In this document: in pieces, positions 8,193 to 16,095 of the stretch | Layout: the number at the start of each line of letters is the position of its first letter | Numbering within the stretch: the first letter of the stretch is position 1 | The notes under the pieces: generated by a model | Databases searched by the model: none | What the model was told of the DNA's origin: nothing | What the model saw: the letters and a program-made list of their open reading frames with translations, nothing else | Position numbers and translations under genes: made by a program | NCBI GenBank assembly: GCA_000016765.1 | Contig: CP000699.1 | Location: forward strand, 2,170,001-2,234,000 | From: Rhizorhabdus wittichii RW1 | Lineage (GTDB): Bacteria; Pseudomonadota; Alphaproteobacteria; Sphingomonadales; Sphingomonadaceae | Direction: 5' to 3' | Length of the DNA stretch: 64,000 nt

Positions 8193-9407
8193 CTAGCACC
8201 CGGTCCAGTGGGTGCCCGACAGGATCGCGCCGATGTCGTAGGCCAGTTCCTCGCGGAGCCGGTCGAGGTCGGTGCGGCGGCCGCCGGTGGCGACGATGCG
8301 GATCAGCTTGCCGATGCACAGCGCCTGGAGGATCATCGCCCCGGCGGGCGCCGCGCCCTCGGGGTCGAGCTGGCGCAGGATGCGGAGCCAGGCGCGGTTC
8401 TGGTCCTCGATATGGGCGCGAACGATCGGGCGGAAGGCGGGACGGCGCGCCGCCTCCAGCCGGATCGCGAGGTCGGCGAGGCCGAGCAGGCCGAAGTCTG
8501 ACGCCTCGCGGCGCATGATCGCGGCGGTGCGGCGGACAAGCTGCTCCTCGTCGAGCGCGGCGCGGTCGAGCCCGGCCAGTCCCTCGCGATAGCGCGCCTT
8601 GGTGCGCTCGAACAGTTCGACCTGCACCTCGCCGATCAGCCCCTCGATCGTCGGGAAATGATAGGTTGGCGCCGCCCGCGTCAGCCCGGCCCGATCGGCG
8701 ACCGCGCGATAGGTGATGCCGCCGGGGCCCTCCGCCGCCATGATGTCGATCGCGGCGTCGAGGACGCGCCGCCGGGTCTCGGCCGCCTTGCGCCCCTCGC
8801 GCGGCGCGATCCGCTCGAGTCCGGGCGCATCGACGGCGTCCGGCCGCTCGCGCAGGCCCGCGAAGGGCAAGGCCGTCGCTTCCGCCTCGTCGAGCGCGAG
8901 CGGCAGGATGGTGAAGAACAGCCCGATGCACAGGTCGAGACCCGATCGCGCCACCCGCTCGCCGTCCGCCACCCCGAGCAGCGCGGCGATGTCGAGCCAC
9001 AGGCCGTGGACCCGATCAAACCAGGAGCGCGCCAGCCGGCGGGTGGCGTCGCGCCGGGCGGCGTCGAGCATGATCTCGCACCAGGCCAGCGTGTCGAAGC
9101 GGTGCCCGTCCGCGACATTGGCGAGGATGCGCACGAAGAAGGCGCGGAAATCGAACGCGGGGCCCGCCTGGCGCCGCTCCGCGAACCGCCCGAGCGACCC
9201 CGCATAATGGTGGAGGAGCTGGCTCGACGCCTCGGCAACGATGTCGTTCTTGGTCTCGAAATAATAGGTCGTCGCCGCCAGCGACACGCCGGCCCGGTCG
9301 GCGACCATCTTGTGGGTGACCGCCGCCAGCCCCTGCTCGCCGATCACCGCGATCGCCGCGTCGGCGATCTCCTGCTGCCGCAGCGCCGACCGCTTCTGCC
9401 GGGTCAC
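8193..9407 (-). CDS. Tandem TetR-type transcriptional regulator
   Basis: The protein has about 404 residues, twice the usual TetR length. Two complete TetR units lie in one chain: a first helix-turn-helix at about residues 8-55 (VTHKMVADRAGVS, TTYYFETKND) with its ligand domain, then a second at about 203-255 (ITYRAVADRAGLT, PTYHFPTIEG) with its own C-terminal domain. The two halves differ clearly in sequence. No ATG with a good ribosome site is present; GTG at 9407 is chosen because it starts just before the first helix, while GTG at 9482 would add 25 basic residues. It is divergent from the FNR-type gene. Ligand unknown. Confidence 0.85.
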   Translation of the reverse strand: MTRQKRSALRQQEIADAAIAVIGEQGLAAVTHKMVADRAGVSLAATTYYFETKNDIVAEASSQLLHHYAGSLGRFAERRQAGPAFDFRAFFVRILANVADGHRFDTLAWCEIMLDAARRDATRRLARSWFDRVHGLWLDIAALLGVADGERVARSGLDLCIGLFFTILPLALDEAEATALPFAGLRERPDAVDAPGLERIAPREGRKAAETRRRVLDAAIDIMAAEGPGGITYRAVADRAGLTRAAPTYHFPTIEGLIGEVQVELFERTKARYREGLAGLDRAALDEEQLVRRTAAIMRREASDFGLLGLADLAIRLEAARRPAFRPIVRAHIEDQNRAWLRILRQLDPEGAAPAGAMILQALCIGKLIRIVATGGRRTDLDRLREELAYDIGAILSGTHWTGC

Positions 9408-9565
9408 GCGCAGGCCGGCGGAGGATGGGGACGACGGACGAATGGCGGCTTCTCCTGGGCGACGGCGCCCCCCTCCATGCACAAGGACGGCGCGCTTGGG
9501 AACATTGCGTATGTCGGCGCGGCCGCGCCCGCGCCATCATCGGCCAAGGAAAGCGAGGCGGGACG

Positions 9566-10294
9566 ATGTACAGGGATGCGCATGTCGGGGAAGCACCGGT
9601 CGGAGGGGCGGCGTTCGCCCTGCCCGCCTCCTGCGCCGGCTGCCCGGTGCGCAGCTCGGCGATCTGCTGCGTGCTCGACGACAGCGGGCTCACCGCGCTC
9701 AGCCGTCTCGGCCGGCGCGTCACCCTCGCCGCCGGAGAGACGCTGCTGTGGGAAGGCGAGGAGGCGGTCACCGTCGGCAACGTCCTGTCGGGCATGCTCA
9801 AGCTGTCGACCCTCACCGGCGACGGGCGCGAGCAGATCGTCGGCATCGTCCATCCGTCCGACTTCATCGGCCGCCCCTTCGGCAAGGACAGCCCGCACAG
9901 CGCGACCGCGCTGACCGACACCACGCTGTGCGTGTTCGGCCGCGCCGCCTTCGACCGCTTCGCGCGCGAGCATGCCGTGATCGGCCAGGCGCTGCTCGAA
10001 CGGACGCTGACCGAGCTCGACCGCGCCCGCCACTGGATGCTGCTGCTCGGCCGCAAGTCCGCCTGCGAGCGCGTCGCGAGCCTGATCGTCGAGATCGCCG
10101 ACCGGGCGGACGACGGGCCGGCGATCGACCTGCCGCTGTCGCGCCAGCAGATGGGCGACATACTGGGCCTGACGATCGAGACCGTCAGCCGCTCGCTGAC
10201 CCGCCTCAAGCGGGCGGGCATCATCGCGCTGCCCAGCCTGCGCCGGATCGCGATCAACCGGCCCGGGGAGCTTCGCGCCATCGCCGAGGGCTGA
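9566..10294 (+). CDS. FNR/FixK-type Crp family regulator
   Basis: The protein has about 242 residues. An N-terminal cysteine cluster (C23-x2-C26-x7-C34-C35) and an internal cysteine in TTLCVFGR match the layout of oxygen-sensing FNR proteins that bind a [4Fe-4S] cluster. A cyclic-nucleotide-type beta-roll follows, then a winged helix with QQMGDILGLTIETVSRSL; the E-x-x-SR pattern is the FNR recognition helix type. The start at 9566 is chosen because the cysteine cluster follows at the normal distance. It likely controls genes for low-oxygen life. No TTGAT-N4-ATCAA site was seen next to it. Confidence 0.88.
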   Translation: MYRDAHVGEAPVGGAAFALPASCAGCPVRSSAICCVLDDSGLTALSRLGRRVTLAAGETLLWEGEEAVTVGNVLSGMLKLSTLTGDGREQIVGIVHPSDFIGRPFGKDSPHSATALTDTTLCVFGRAAFDRFAREHAVIGQALLERTLTELDRARHWMLLLGRKSACERVASLIVEIADRADDGPAIDLPLSRQQMGDILGLTIETVSRSLTRLKRAGIIALPSLRRIAINRPGELRAIAEG

Positions 10295-10308
10295 TCGCCC
10301 GATTGACC

Positions 10309-10324
10309 AACCAAGCGATTGGTT
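10309..10324. promoter_or_regulatory. Palindromic operator AACCAA-gcga-TTGGTT
   Basis: A perfect 6-bp inverted repeat with a 4-base centre lies 61 bases upstream of the SnoaL-like gene, immediately after a TTGACC that could serve as a -35 element (10304-10309). The size and symmetry are typical of TetR-family operators. The tandem TetR protein encoded two genes to the left is one candidate binder, by proximity only. Confidence 0.55.
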
Positions 10325-10385
10325 TTAGACATTCCCGACCGCGACGCCGCCCACGGGGCCGATGCGCGCGGCGGGGAGGGCCGCG

Positions 10386-10880
10386 ATGAGCGTCAGTCTG
10401 GACCAGGAAAGCATCGACTATATCGCGATCAGGCGGTTGCAGGCCGCCTATGCCGACATGATCACGCGCCGCGCCTGGGACGAGCTGCCGTCGATCTTCT
10501 GCGAAGGCGCCCGGATCGTCGTCGACCGGATGGACGGAACCCCGCTCGACCTCGACGGCCCGGCCGGCCTCGCCGCCTTCGTGTCGAAGGCGATCGGCCA
10601 TATGGACTTCTTCGAGTTCGTCATCCTCAACACCGTCATCGAGATCGGCGACGACGAAGCGCACGGCCGCATGTACATGTGCGAGATCCGGCATGACGCC
10701 AAGGCCGGGCAGACCATGTCCTACGGCCTCTATCGCGACCATTACCGCAAGCAGGACGGCCGCTGGAAATTCCGGGACCGCCGCTACCGGGTGATGGGGC
10801 GCACCCAGACCACCGACTATAATATCTTCCCGATGGCGGCCGCCGACTTCGCGATCGGCGGGCAGGAGGCGACGCGATGA
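10386..10880 (+). CDS. SnoaL-like (NTF2-fold) protein
   Basis: The protein has 164 residues and a cone-shaped NTF2/SnoaL fold: an N-terminal helix pair (DQESIDYIAIRRLQAAYADMI), an FCEGARIVVD strand, and a C-terminal sheet with MSYGLYRDHYRKQDGRWKF. This fold serves as hydratase, isomerase or dehydratase in many catabolic pathways; the reaction is not readable. GGGAGGG precedes the ATG at 10386. The stop overlaps the next gene by 4 bases, giving a two-gene operon behind the operator at 10309. Confidence 0.8.
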   Translation: MSVSLDQESIDYIAIRRLQAAYADMITRRAWDELPSIFCEGARIVVDRMDGTPLDLDGPAGLAAFVSKAIGHMDFFEFVILNTVIEIGDDEAHGRMYMCEIRHDAKAGQTMSYGLYRDHYRKQDGRWKFRDRRYRVMGRTQTTDYNIFPMAAADFAIGGQEATR

Positions 10881-11320
10881 TCAGCTATGTGACGATCGGC
10901 GTGAACTCGATCGAGGCCGTGCTGCCCTTCTACGACGCGGTGATGGCGGCGCTGGGCCATGAGCGCATCATGCTGAGCGAAAAATGGATCGGCTATGGGC
11001 TGGCCGACGGCATCTACATGCCCAAGGTCTGGGTCTGCATCCCCGAGAACGGCAAGCCCGCGACGGTGGGCAACGGATCGATGGTCGGCCTGCACGCGCC
11101 GGGCCCGGAGGCGGTCGACCGCGCCCACGCCGCCGGTCTCGCCCATGGCGGCACCGACGAGGGGGCGCCCGGCCGCCGGTCGCGCTATCATCCGAGCTAT
11201 TATATCGGCTATCTGCGCGATCCGGCGGGCAACAAGCTCTCCGCCTTCTGCAACACCGATGTCTTCCCGGAACCCGAAGGCTGGCCGCAGGCGGCGGCCC
11301 GCCGCGCGCCGCTCGGCTGA
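10877..11320 (+). CDS. VOC (glyoxalase/dioxygenase superfamily) protein
   Basis: The protein has 147 residues, enough for one pair of beta-alpha-beta-beta-beta modules. ISYVTIGVNSIEAVLPFYDAV starts the first module and YIGYLRDPAGNKLSAFCN ends the second. The ATGA overlap with the SnoaL-like gene indicates coupling. Members bind a divalent metal and act on small electrophilic or aromatic substrates, or bind drugs; the specific role is unknown. Confidence 0.85.
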   Translation: MISYVTIGVNSIEAVLPFYDAVMAALGHERIMLSEKWIGYGLADGIYMPKVWVCIPENGKPATVGNGSMVGLHAPGPEAVDRAHAAGLAHGGTDEGAPGRRSRYHPSYYIGYLRDPAGNKLSAFCNTDVFPEPEGWPQAAARRAPLG

Positions 11321-11354
11321 TATCGCCAACCGGCCCGCGAGCCTGTATCCCCCA

Positions 11355-11454
11355 TTCGTCATCCCGGACTTGATCCGGGATCCAGAACCGCAACGCTGGA
11401 GCAGGAAGCGCGGCGTTGCGGTTCTGGATGCTGAATCAAGTTCAGCATGACGAA
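11355..11454. repeat. Long imperfect inverted repeat, 42-base arms
   Basis: Arms at 11355-11396 and 11413-11454 are inverted copies. Their ends (TTCGTCAT and ATCCAGAACCGCAACGC) match exactly, while the inner hairpins differ but each remains self-paired (CCCGGACTTGATCCGGG against GCTGAATCAAGTTCAGC). This is compensatory change and suggests the folded form matters. It lies between the VOC gene and the transporter gene. Confidence 0.85.
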
Positions 11455-11495
11455 AATCCATAGGCGATCGCCTGCGGAAACAGGGGGAGAGGTCG

Positions 11496-13166
11496 ATGAC
11501 GGACGGGTCGGGTACGGAACTGCCGAAGCACCACAGGGCGACGCAGAACGAGAAGCTGGTGATCGCCGCCTCGTCGCTGGGCACGGTGTTCGAATGGTAT
11601 GATTTCTACCTCTACGGCCTGCTCGCCACCTTCATCAGCAGCCAGTTCTTCTCGGGCGTCAACGAGACGACCGGCTTCATCCTGGCGCTGGCCGCCTTCG
11701 CGGCGGGCTTCGCGGTGCGGCCGTTCGGCGCGCTCGTCTTCGGGCGGATCGGCGACCTGGTCGGCCGCAAGAACACCTTCCTGGTGACGATGGCGATCAT
11801 GGGCCTGTCGACCTTCGCGGTCGGCCTGCTGCCCTCCTATGCCCAGATCGGCGTCGCGGCGCCCGTCATCCTGGTCGGGCTGCGGCTGCTCCAGGGGCTG
11901 GCGCTCGGCGGCGAATATGGCGGGGCGGCGACCTATGTCGCCGAACATGCGCCCAACAACCGGCGCGGCCTCTATACCAGCTGGATCCAGACCACCGCGA
12001 CGCTCGGCCTGTTCGCGGCGCTGCTGGTGGTGATCGGGGTGCGCCGGCTGATGGGTGAGGACGGCTTCGCCGACTGGGGCTGGCGGGTGCCCTTCCTCGT
12101 CTCGATGATCCTGCTGCTGGTGTCGATGTGGATTCGCCTGCAGCTGGCCGAAAGCCCCGTCTTCCAGAAGATGAAGGACGAGGGCAAGACCTCCAAGGCC
12201 CCGCTGACCGAGGCGTTCGGCCGCTGGGGCAACCTGCGCTGGGTGCTGGTCGCGCTGTTCGGCGCGGTCGCGGGCCAGGCGGTGGTCTGGTACACGGGCC
12301 AGTTCTACGCGCTGTTCTTCCTGGAGAAGACACTCAAGGTCGACGGCGCCACCACCAACGTCCTGACCGCGATCGCACTCGCCATCGCGACGCCCGCCTT
12401 TGTCTTCTTCGGCTGGCTGTCGGACCGGATCGGGCGCAAGCCGATCATCCTGACGGGCTGCGCGCTCGCCGCGATCGGCTATTTCCCGCTGTTCAGCGCG
12501 CTGACCGTCGCCGCCAACCCCGCCCTGGCCCATGCCCAGGCGATCGCGCCGGTCGCGGTGGTCGCCCATGGCGACGACTGCTCGGTCCAGTTCGATCCGA
12601 TCGGCAAGAACCGGTTCGACAGCCGGAGCTGCGACATCGTCAAGGCGTTCCTCGCCAAGGGCGGGGTCAGCTACGCCAATGTCGAGGCACCGGCGGGCAC
12701 GATCGCGCAGGTGCGGATCGGCGAGCGGACGATCGCCGCGCCCGACCCCGCCACCGTCTTCGGCGCGGCGCGCAAGGAGGCGATCGCGGCGTTCCAGGAA
12801 GAGACCGGCGCCGCGCTGAAGGCCGCCGGCTACCCCGCTTCGGCCGATCCGGCGGCGATCGACACAGTGATGGTGGTGGCGATCCTGACCGTGCTCGTGC
12901 TGCTGGTGACGATGGTCTACGGCCCGATCGCGGCGCTGCTGGTCGAGCTGTTCCCCAGCCGCATCCGCTATACGTCGATGTCGCTGCCCTACCATATCGG
13001 CAATGGCTGGTTCGGCGGCTTCCTGCCGACGATCGTCTTCGCGATGGTCGCGGCGACCGGGGATATCTATTACGGGCTCTGGTATCCGATCATCGTCGCG
13101 GCGGCGACAGTCGTGATCGGGCTGGTCGCGCTGCCGGAAACCGCGCGGCGCGACATCGACCAGTAA
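11496..13166 (+). CDS. MHS-family MFS transporter with large loop insertion
   Basis: The protein has 556 residues, about 110 more than usual for the metabolite:H+ symporter family (ProP, KgtP, ShiA). GTVFEWYDFYLYG in the first span, GRIGDLVGRKNTF in the first cytoplasmic loop, LRLLQGLALGGEYGGA and LSDRIGRKPIIL are typical MHS motifs. A hydrophilic stretch at about residues 345-455, between the late membrane spans, contains two cysteines (DDCSV and SRSCD) and is unlike canonical members. Such carriers take up organic acids or osmolytes with protons. GGGGAGAGG precedes the ATG. Confidence 0.87.
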   Translation: MTDGSGTELPKHHRATQNEKLVIAASSLGTVFEWYDFYLYGLLATFISSQFFSGVNETTGFILALAAFAAGFAVRPFGALVFGRIGDLVGRKNTFLVTMAIMGLSTFAVGLLPSYAQIGVAAPVILVGLRLLQGLALGGEYGGAATYVAEHAPNNRRGLYTSWIQTTATLGLFAALLVVIGVRRLMGEDGFADWGWRVPFLVSMILLLVSMWIRLQLAESPVFQKMKDEGKTSKAPLTEAFGRWGNLRWVLVALFGAVAGQAVVWYTGQFYALFFLEKTLKVDGATTNVLTAIALAIATPAFVFFGWLSDRIGRKPIILTGCALAAIGYFPLFSALTVAANPALAHAQAIAPVAVVAHGDDCSVQFDPIGKNRFDSRSCDIVKAFLAKGGVSYANVEAPAGTIAQVRIGERTIAAPDPATVFGAARKEAIAAFQEETGAALKAAGYPASADPAAIDTVMVVAILTVLVLLVTMVYGPIAALLVELFPSRIRYTSMSLPYHIGNGWFGGFLPTIVFAMVAATGDIYYGLWYPIIVAAATVVIGLVALPETARRDIDQ

Positions 13167-13169
13167 AGA

Positions 13170-13850
13170 TCAGGCCGGCGTCGCGAACCAGATGACGTGG
13201 CGCGGTCCCTTGCCGTTGCTGCGCGCGCGGACGGCGACCTCGTCGACCCGGAAGCCGGCGCTGCGCAGGCGGCGGACGAAGGCCGCGTCGGGCGCCGCCG
13301 ACCAGACCGCGAGCACCCCGCCCGGCTTCAGCGCCGCCCGCGCCGCCGCGAGGCCGCGCGCCGAATAGAGCCATCCGTTGGCGTCGCGGACGAGGCCGTC
13401 GGGGCCGTTGTCGACGTCGAGCAGGATCGCGTCATAGCTGCGGGGGCCGGCCTGGATCACCTCGGCGACGTCGCTCTCGACGATCGTCACCCGCTTGTCG
13501 TCGAGGCAGCCGGCCGCCAGCTCGGCCATCGGCCCGCGCGCCCAGTGGATGATCTCGGGCACCAGCTCGGCCACGGTGATCCGCGCCGTCGCCGGCAGCG
13601 CGCCCAGCGCCGCGCGCAGGGTGAAGCCCATGCCATAGCCGCCGATCAGCAGGTGCGGCGCGCCCGCCCCGCCGCCGAGCCGCTCGATCGTCATCAGCGC
13701 CAGCGCCTCCTCCGATCCGCTCATCCGGCTGCTCATCAGCTCGTTGCGGTCGAGCACGATCATGAAATCGTCGCCGCGCCGGAACAGCCGCAGCGGCTCG
13801 CCCCCCGGCACCTGGGCCGTTCCGATCAGTTCACGTGCCTTCATCGCCAT
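13170..13850 (-). CDS. Spermidine-synthase-like methyltransferase-fold protein
   Basis: The protein has about 226 residues. A beta-stranded N-terminus (EPLRLFRRGDDFMIVLDRNELMSS) precedes a Rossmann core with LLIGGYGMGFTLRA, VTVAEL-like ITVAELVPEI and YDAILLDVDNGPDGL. The layout is that of spermidine synthases without a clear polyamine-binding signature, a common alphaproteobacterial variant annotated as spermidine synthase-like. The start may be 13850 or 13844; GGGAG lies just upstream. It converges on the transporter with only 3 bases between stops. Confidence 0.75.
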   Translation of the reverse strand: MAMKARELIGTAQVPGGEPLRLFRRGDDFMIVLDRNELMSSRMSGSEEALALMTIERLGGGAGAPHLLIGGYGMGFTLRAALGALPATARITVAELVPEIIHWARGPMAELAAGCLDDKRVTIVESDVAEVIQAGPRSYDAILLDVDNGPDGLVRDANGWLYSARGLAAARAALKPGGVLAVWSAAPDAAFVRRLRSAGFRVDEVAVRARSNGKGPRHVIWFATPA

Positions 13851-13937
13851 CTGCTCCCGAGTCGCGCCGCCGATAGGGCTTTCGACGCGCTCTGGCGAGC
13901 GCGTCGATTGAAGCCGCCACGAAAAGCGCGCTAACGA

Positions 13938-14636
13938 ATGCCGATGGACGACCTGTTTTCCGATCGCGCGATCCGCGACCAGCCCCTCGCCCGCGCCGAT
14001 GTCGAGCGGCTGCGGGCGGCATCGCCCCATCAGCATCTCGTCGACTGCGATCTCGAGGAGGCCGATCTTTCCGGACTCGACCTGTCGGGCTGGACCTTCG
14101 AGCGCTGCAGCCTGCGCCGCACCGACCTCTCCGGCGCGAAGCTGGAGGAAACCCAATGGCTTTCCTGCCGCGGCGCCTTCGCGCAATTCACCGGCGCCCA
14201 GCTCGGCGAGGCGCGCTTCACCGCCAGCGACTTCAACAACTGCGTGCTGCGGCGCGCGGTCCTGACCGCCGCGAAATTCGAGCGGTGCAAGTTGACCGGC
14301 GCCGACCTGTCCGACGCCCGGACCATCGACATCCGTTTCGAGGAGACGCTGCTGATCAACGCCAGGCTGCCCGGCATCTCCTTCCGCAAGCAGCGGCTGG
14401 TCAAGGTCGACCTGAGCCAGGCCGACCTGCGCGAAGGCGATTTCCGCGCGACGCAGTTCGAGGATTGCAGCCTGCGCGACGCGAACATGGCCGGGTCGCG
14501 GTTCGACGACGCCGACCTGCGCGGCGCGGACCTGGGCGGGCTGCGGCTGTTCGACGCCACCCTGTTCCGCGGCGCGACCATCTCGCGCGAGCAGGCCGGC
14601 CAGTTGCTCGGCGAACTGGGCCTCAAGGTACGCTGA
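13938..14636 (+). CDS. Pentapeptide-repeat protein
   Basis: The protein has 232 residues, mostly pentapeptide repeats of the A(D/N)Lxx type (CDLEEADLSGLDLSG, TDLSGAKLEE, ADLSDA, VDLSQADLREGDF, ADLRGADLGGL). These form a right-handed four-sided beta helix. The length and continuous repeats resemble Qnr/McbG-type proteins that mimic DNA and protect gyrase, but the central glycine-loop hallmarks cannot be judged by eye, so the role is open. No strong ribosome site precedes ATG 13938; ATG 13944 is an alternative. Confidence 0.9.
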   Translation: MPMDDLFSDRAIRDQPLARADVERLRAASPHQHLVDCDLEEADLSGLDLSGWTFERCSLRRTDLSGAKLEETQWLSCRGAFAQFTGAQLGEARFTASDFNNCVLRRAVLTAAKFERCKLTGADLSDARTIDIRFEETLLINARLPGISFRKQRLVKVDLSQADLREGDFRATQFEDCSLRDANMAGSRFDDADLRGADLGGLRLFDATLFRGATISREQAGQLLGELGLKVR

Positions 14637-14650
14637 GAGACGACGCGCCG

Positions 14651-16093
14651 CTATTTGCGCGGCGTCCGGTCCTCGTCCCCGCCGCCCAGCGCCCGGTAGA
14701 GCCCGGTCGCGCTGGACAGCTCCTGCCGCCGCAGTTCCAGCATCGCCTGCTGCGCCGCATATTCGCTGCGCTGCGCGTCGAGCAGCTCGAGCCGGCTGTC
14801 GAAGCCGACGCGGTAGCGCATGTCGGACAGCCGCGCGCGCCGCTCGGCGGCATCGACCGCCTTGCGCTGGGCATCGAGCTGGCGCGCAAAAGTGGCGCGG
14901 CCGGCCAGACCGTCGGCGACCTCGCGGAAGCCGGTCTGGATCGCCTTCTCGTAATTGGCGATCGCGATCGACTTCTGCACCTTGGCGAGCCGCAGCTCGC
15001 CGCGCAGGCTGCCGCCCCGGAAGATCGGCTGGCTGATCTGCGGGGTGAAGGACCAGCTGCGATTGTCGCCCTTGAACAGGTCGTCGAACGCCAGGCTGGT
15101 GAAGCCGAACAGCCCGGTCAGCGACAGGCGCGGGAAGAAGGCCGCGCGCGCCGCACCGACATCGGCATTGGCGGCGACCAGCTCGCGCTCGGCCTGACGG
15201 ATGTCGGGCCGGTTGGCGATCAGGTCGGACGGCAGCCCGGCCGGAAGCTGGGTCATGATCGGCTGGTCGGCGAGCGGGATCGGCGCCGGCAGGTCCGCCG
15301 GGATCGGCGCGCCGACCAGCAGTTGCAGAGCGTTGCCCGCCTGCGCCAGCGCCCGCTGGCCGGCGGCGAGGTCGGCCGCCGCCTGCTGGACCTGCCCCTC
15401 GGCCTGCGCCAGTTCGAGCCCGCTGACCTGCTTCGCCTCGTGCTGGCGGCGGGTGATGTCGAGCGAGCTGTTCCAGTCGGCCATCGTCCGCTCGGTCAGC
15501 GCGAGCTGCTCGGCGGCGAGCCGTTCGGCCAGATAGGCGTCGACCACCGACCCGATCAGCGCGATCCGCGCCGAACGGCGGCCCTCGTCGCTCGCCAGAT
15601 AGCGCTCGAACGCCGCCTGGCTCTGCGAGCGGAGCCGGCCGAACAGGTCGATCTCGAAGCTGGTGAGCGCGGCATTGGCCGAATATTGGCCGAACTCGAA
15701 CCCGCTCGGCGCGCCCGCGCCGGTGCCGCCGCCGGTCGCCCCGCCGATCCCCGCCGACGCCGTGCTCGTCGGGATGCGCTGGCGGGTATAGGAGCCGTTG
15801 GCGTCGACCTGCGGCAGCATCGCCCCGCGCGCCACCCGGAACTGGGCGCGCGCCGCCTCGACGTTGAGCGTCGAGACACGCAGGTCGCGATTGTTGGCCA
15901 GCGCCAGGTCGACGAGCGCCTGGAGGCGCGGGTCGCCGAACATCGTCCGCCAGTCGATCGCGGCGGCGCTCGCCGGCTCCGCCGCCGTCGCGTCGGGATA
16001 GTGGGTCGCGACCGGCGGCTTCGGGATATCGAGCCGCGGGTTCATCGAACAGGCGCTGGTCATCAGCAGCGCCAGCATGGCGATCCTGCGCAT
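14651..16093 (-). CDS. RND efflux outer-membrane factor (OprM/NodT family lipoprotein)
   Basis: The protein has 480 residues. A signal peptide ends in a lipobox-like LLMTSAC, so the mature protein is probably lipid-anchored. Two tandem outer-membrane-efflux repeats follow, with WRTMFGDPRLQALVDLALANN at the start and FEIDLFGRLRSQSQAAF and LIANRPDIRQAERELVAANAD further on, all typical of OprM/TolC-like channels. It forms the outer-membrane duct of the pump encoded just upstream. The start at 16093 has GGAGG 7 bases away; ATG 16099 would overlap the permease stop as ATGA but sits too close to that site. Confidence 0.95.
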   Translation of the reverse strand: MRRIAMLALLMTSACSMNPRLDIPKPPVATHYPDATAAEPASAAAIDWRTMFGDPRLQALVDLALANNRDLRVSTLNVEAARAQFRVARGAMLPQVDANGSYTRQRIPTSTASAGIGGATGGGTGAGAPSGFEFGQYSANAALTSFEIDLFGRLRSQSQAAFERYLASDEGRRSARIALIGSVVDAYLAERLAAEQLALTERTMADWNSSLDITRRQHEAKQVSGLELAQAEGQVQQAAADLAAGQRALAQAGNALQLLVGAPIPADLPAPIPLADQPIMTQLPAGLPSDLIANRPDIRQAERELVAANADVGAARAAFFPRLSLTGLFGFTSLAFDDLFKGDNRSWSFTPQISQPIFRGGSLRGELRLAKVQKSIAIANYEKAIQTGFREVADGLAGRATFARQLDAQRKAVDAAERRARLSDMRYRVGFDSRLELLDAQRSEYAAQQAMLELRRQELSSATGLYRALGGGDEDRTPRK

Positions 16094-16095
16094 GC

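Noticed and set aside
9408..9565. FNR box near the FNR-type gene
   Set aside because: No TTGAT-N4-ATCAA or close variant was found in the gap.
13938..14636. Calling the pentapeptide protein a Qnr quinolone-resistance protein
   Set aside because: The repeats fit but the diagnostic loops cannot be confirmed by eye, so only the general family is given.
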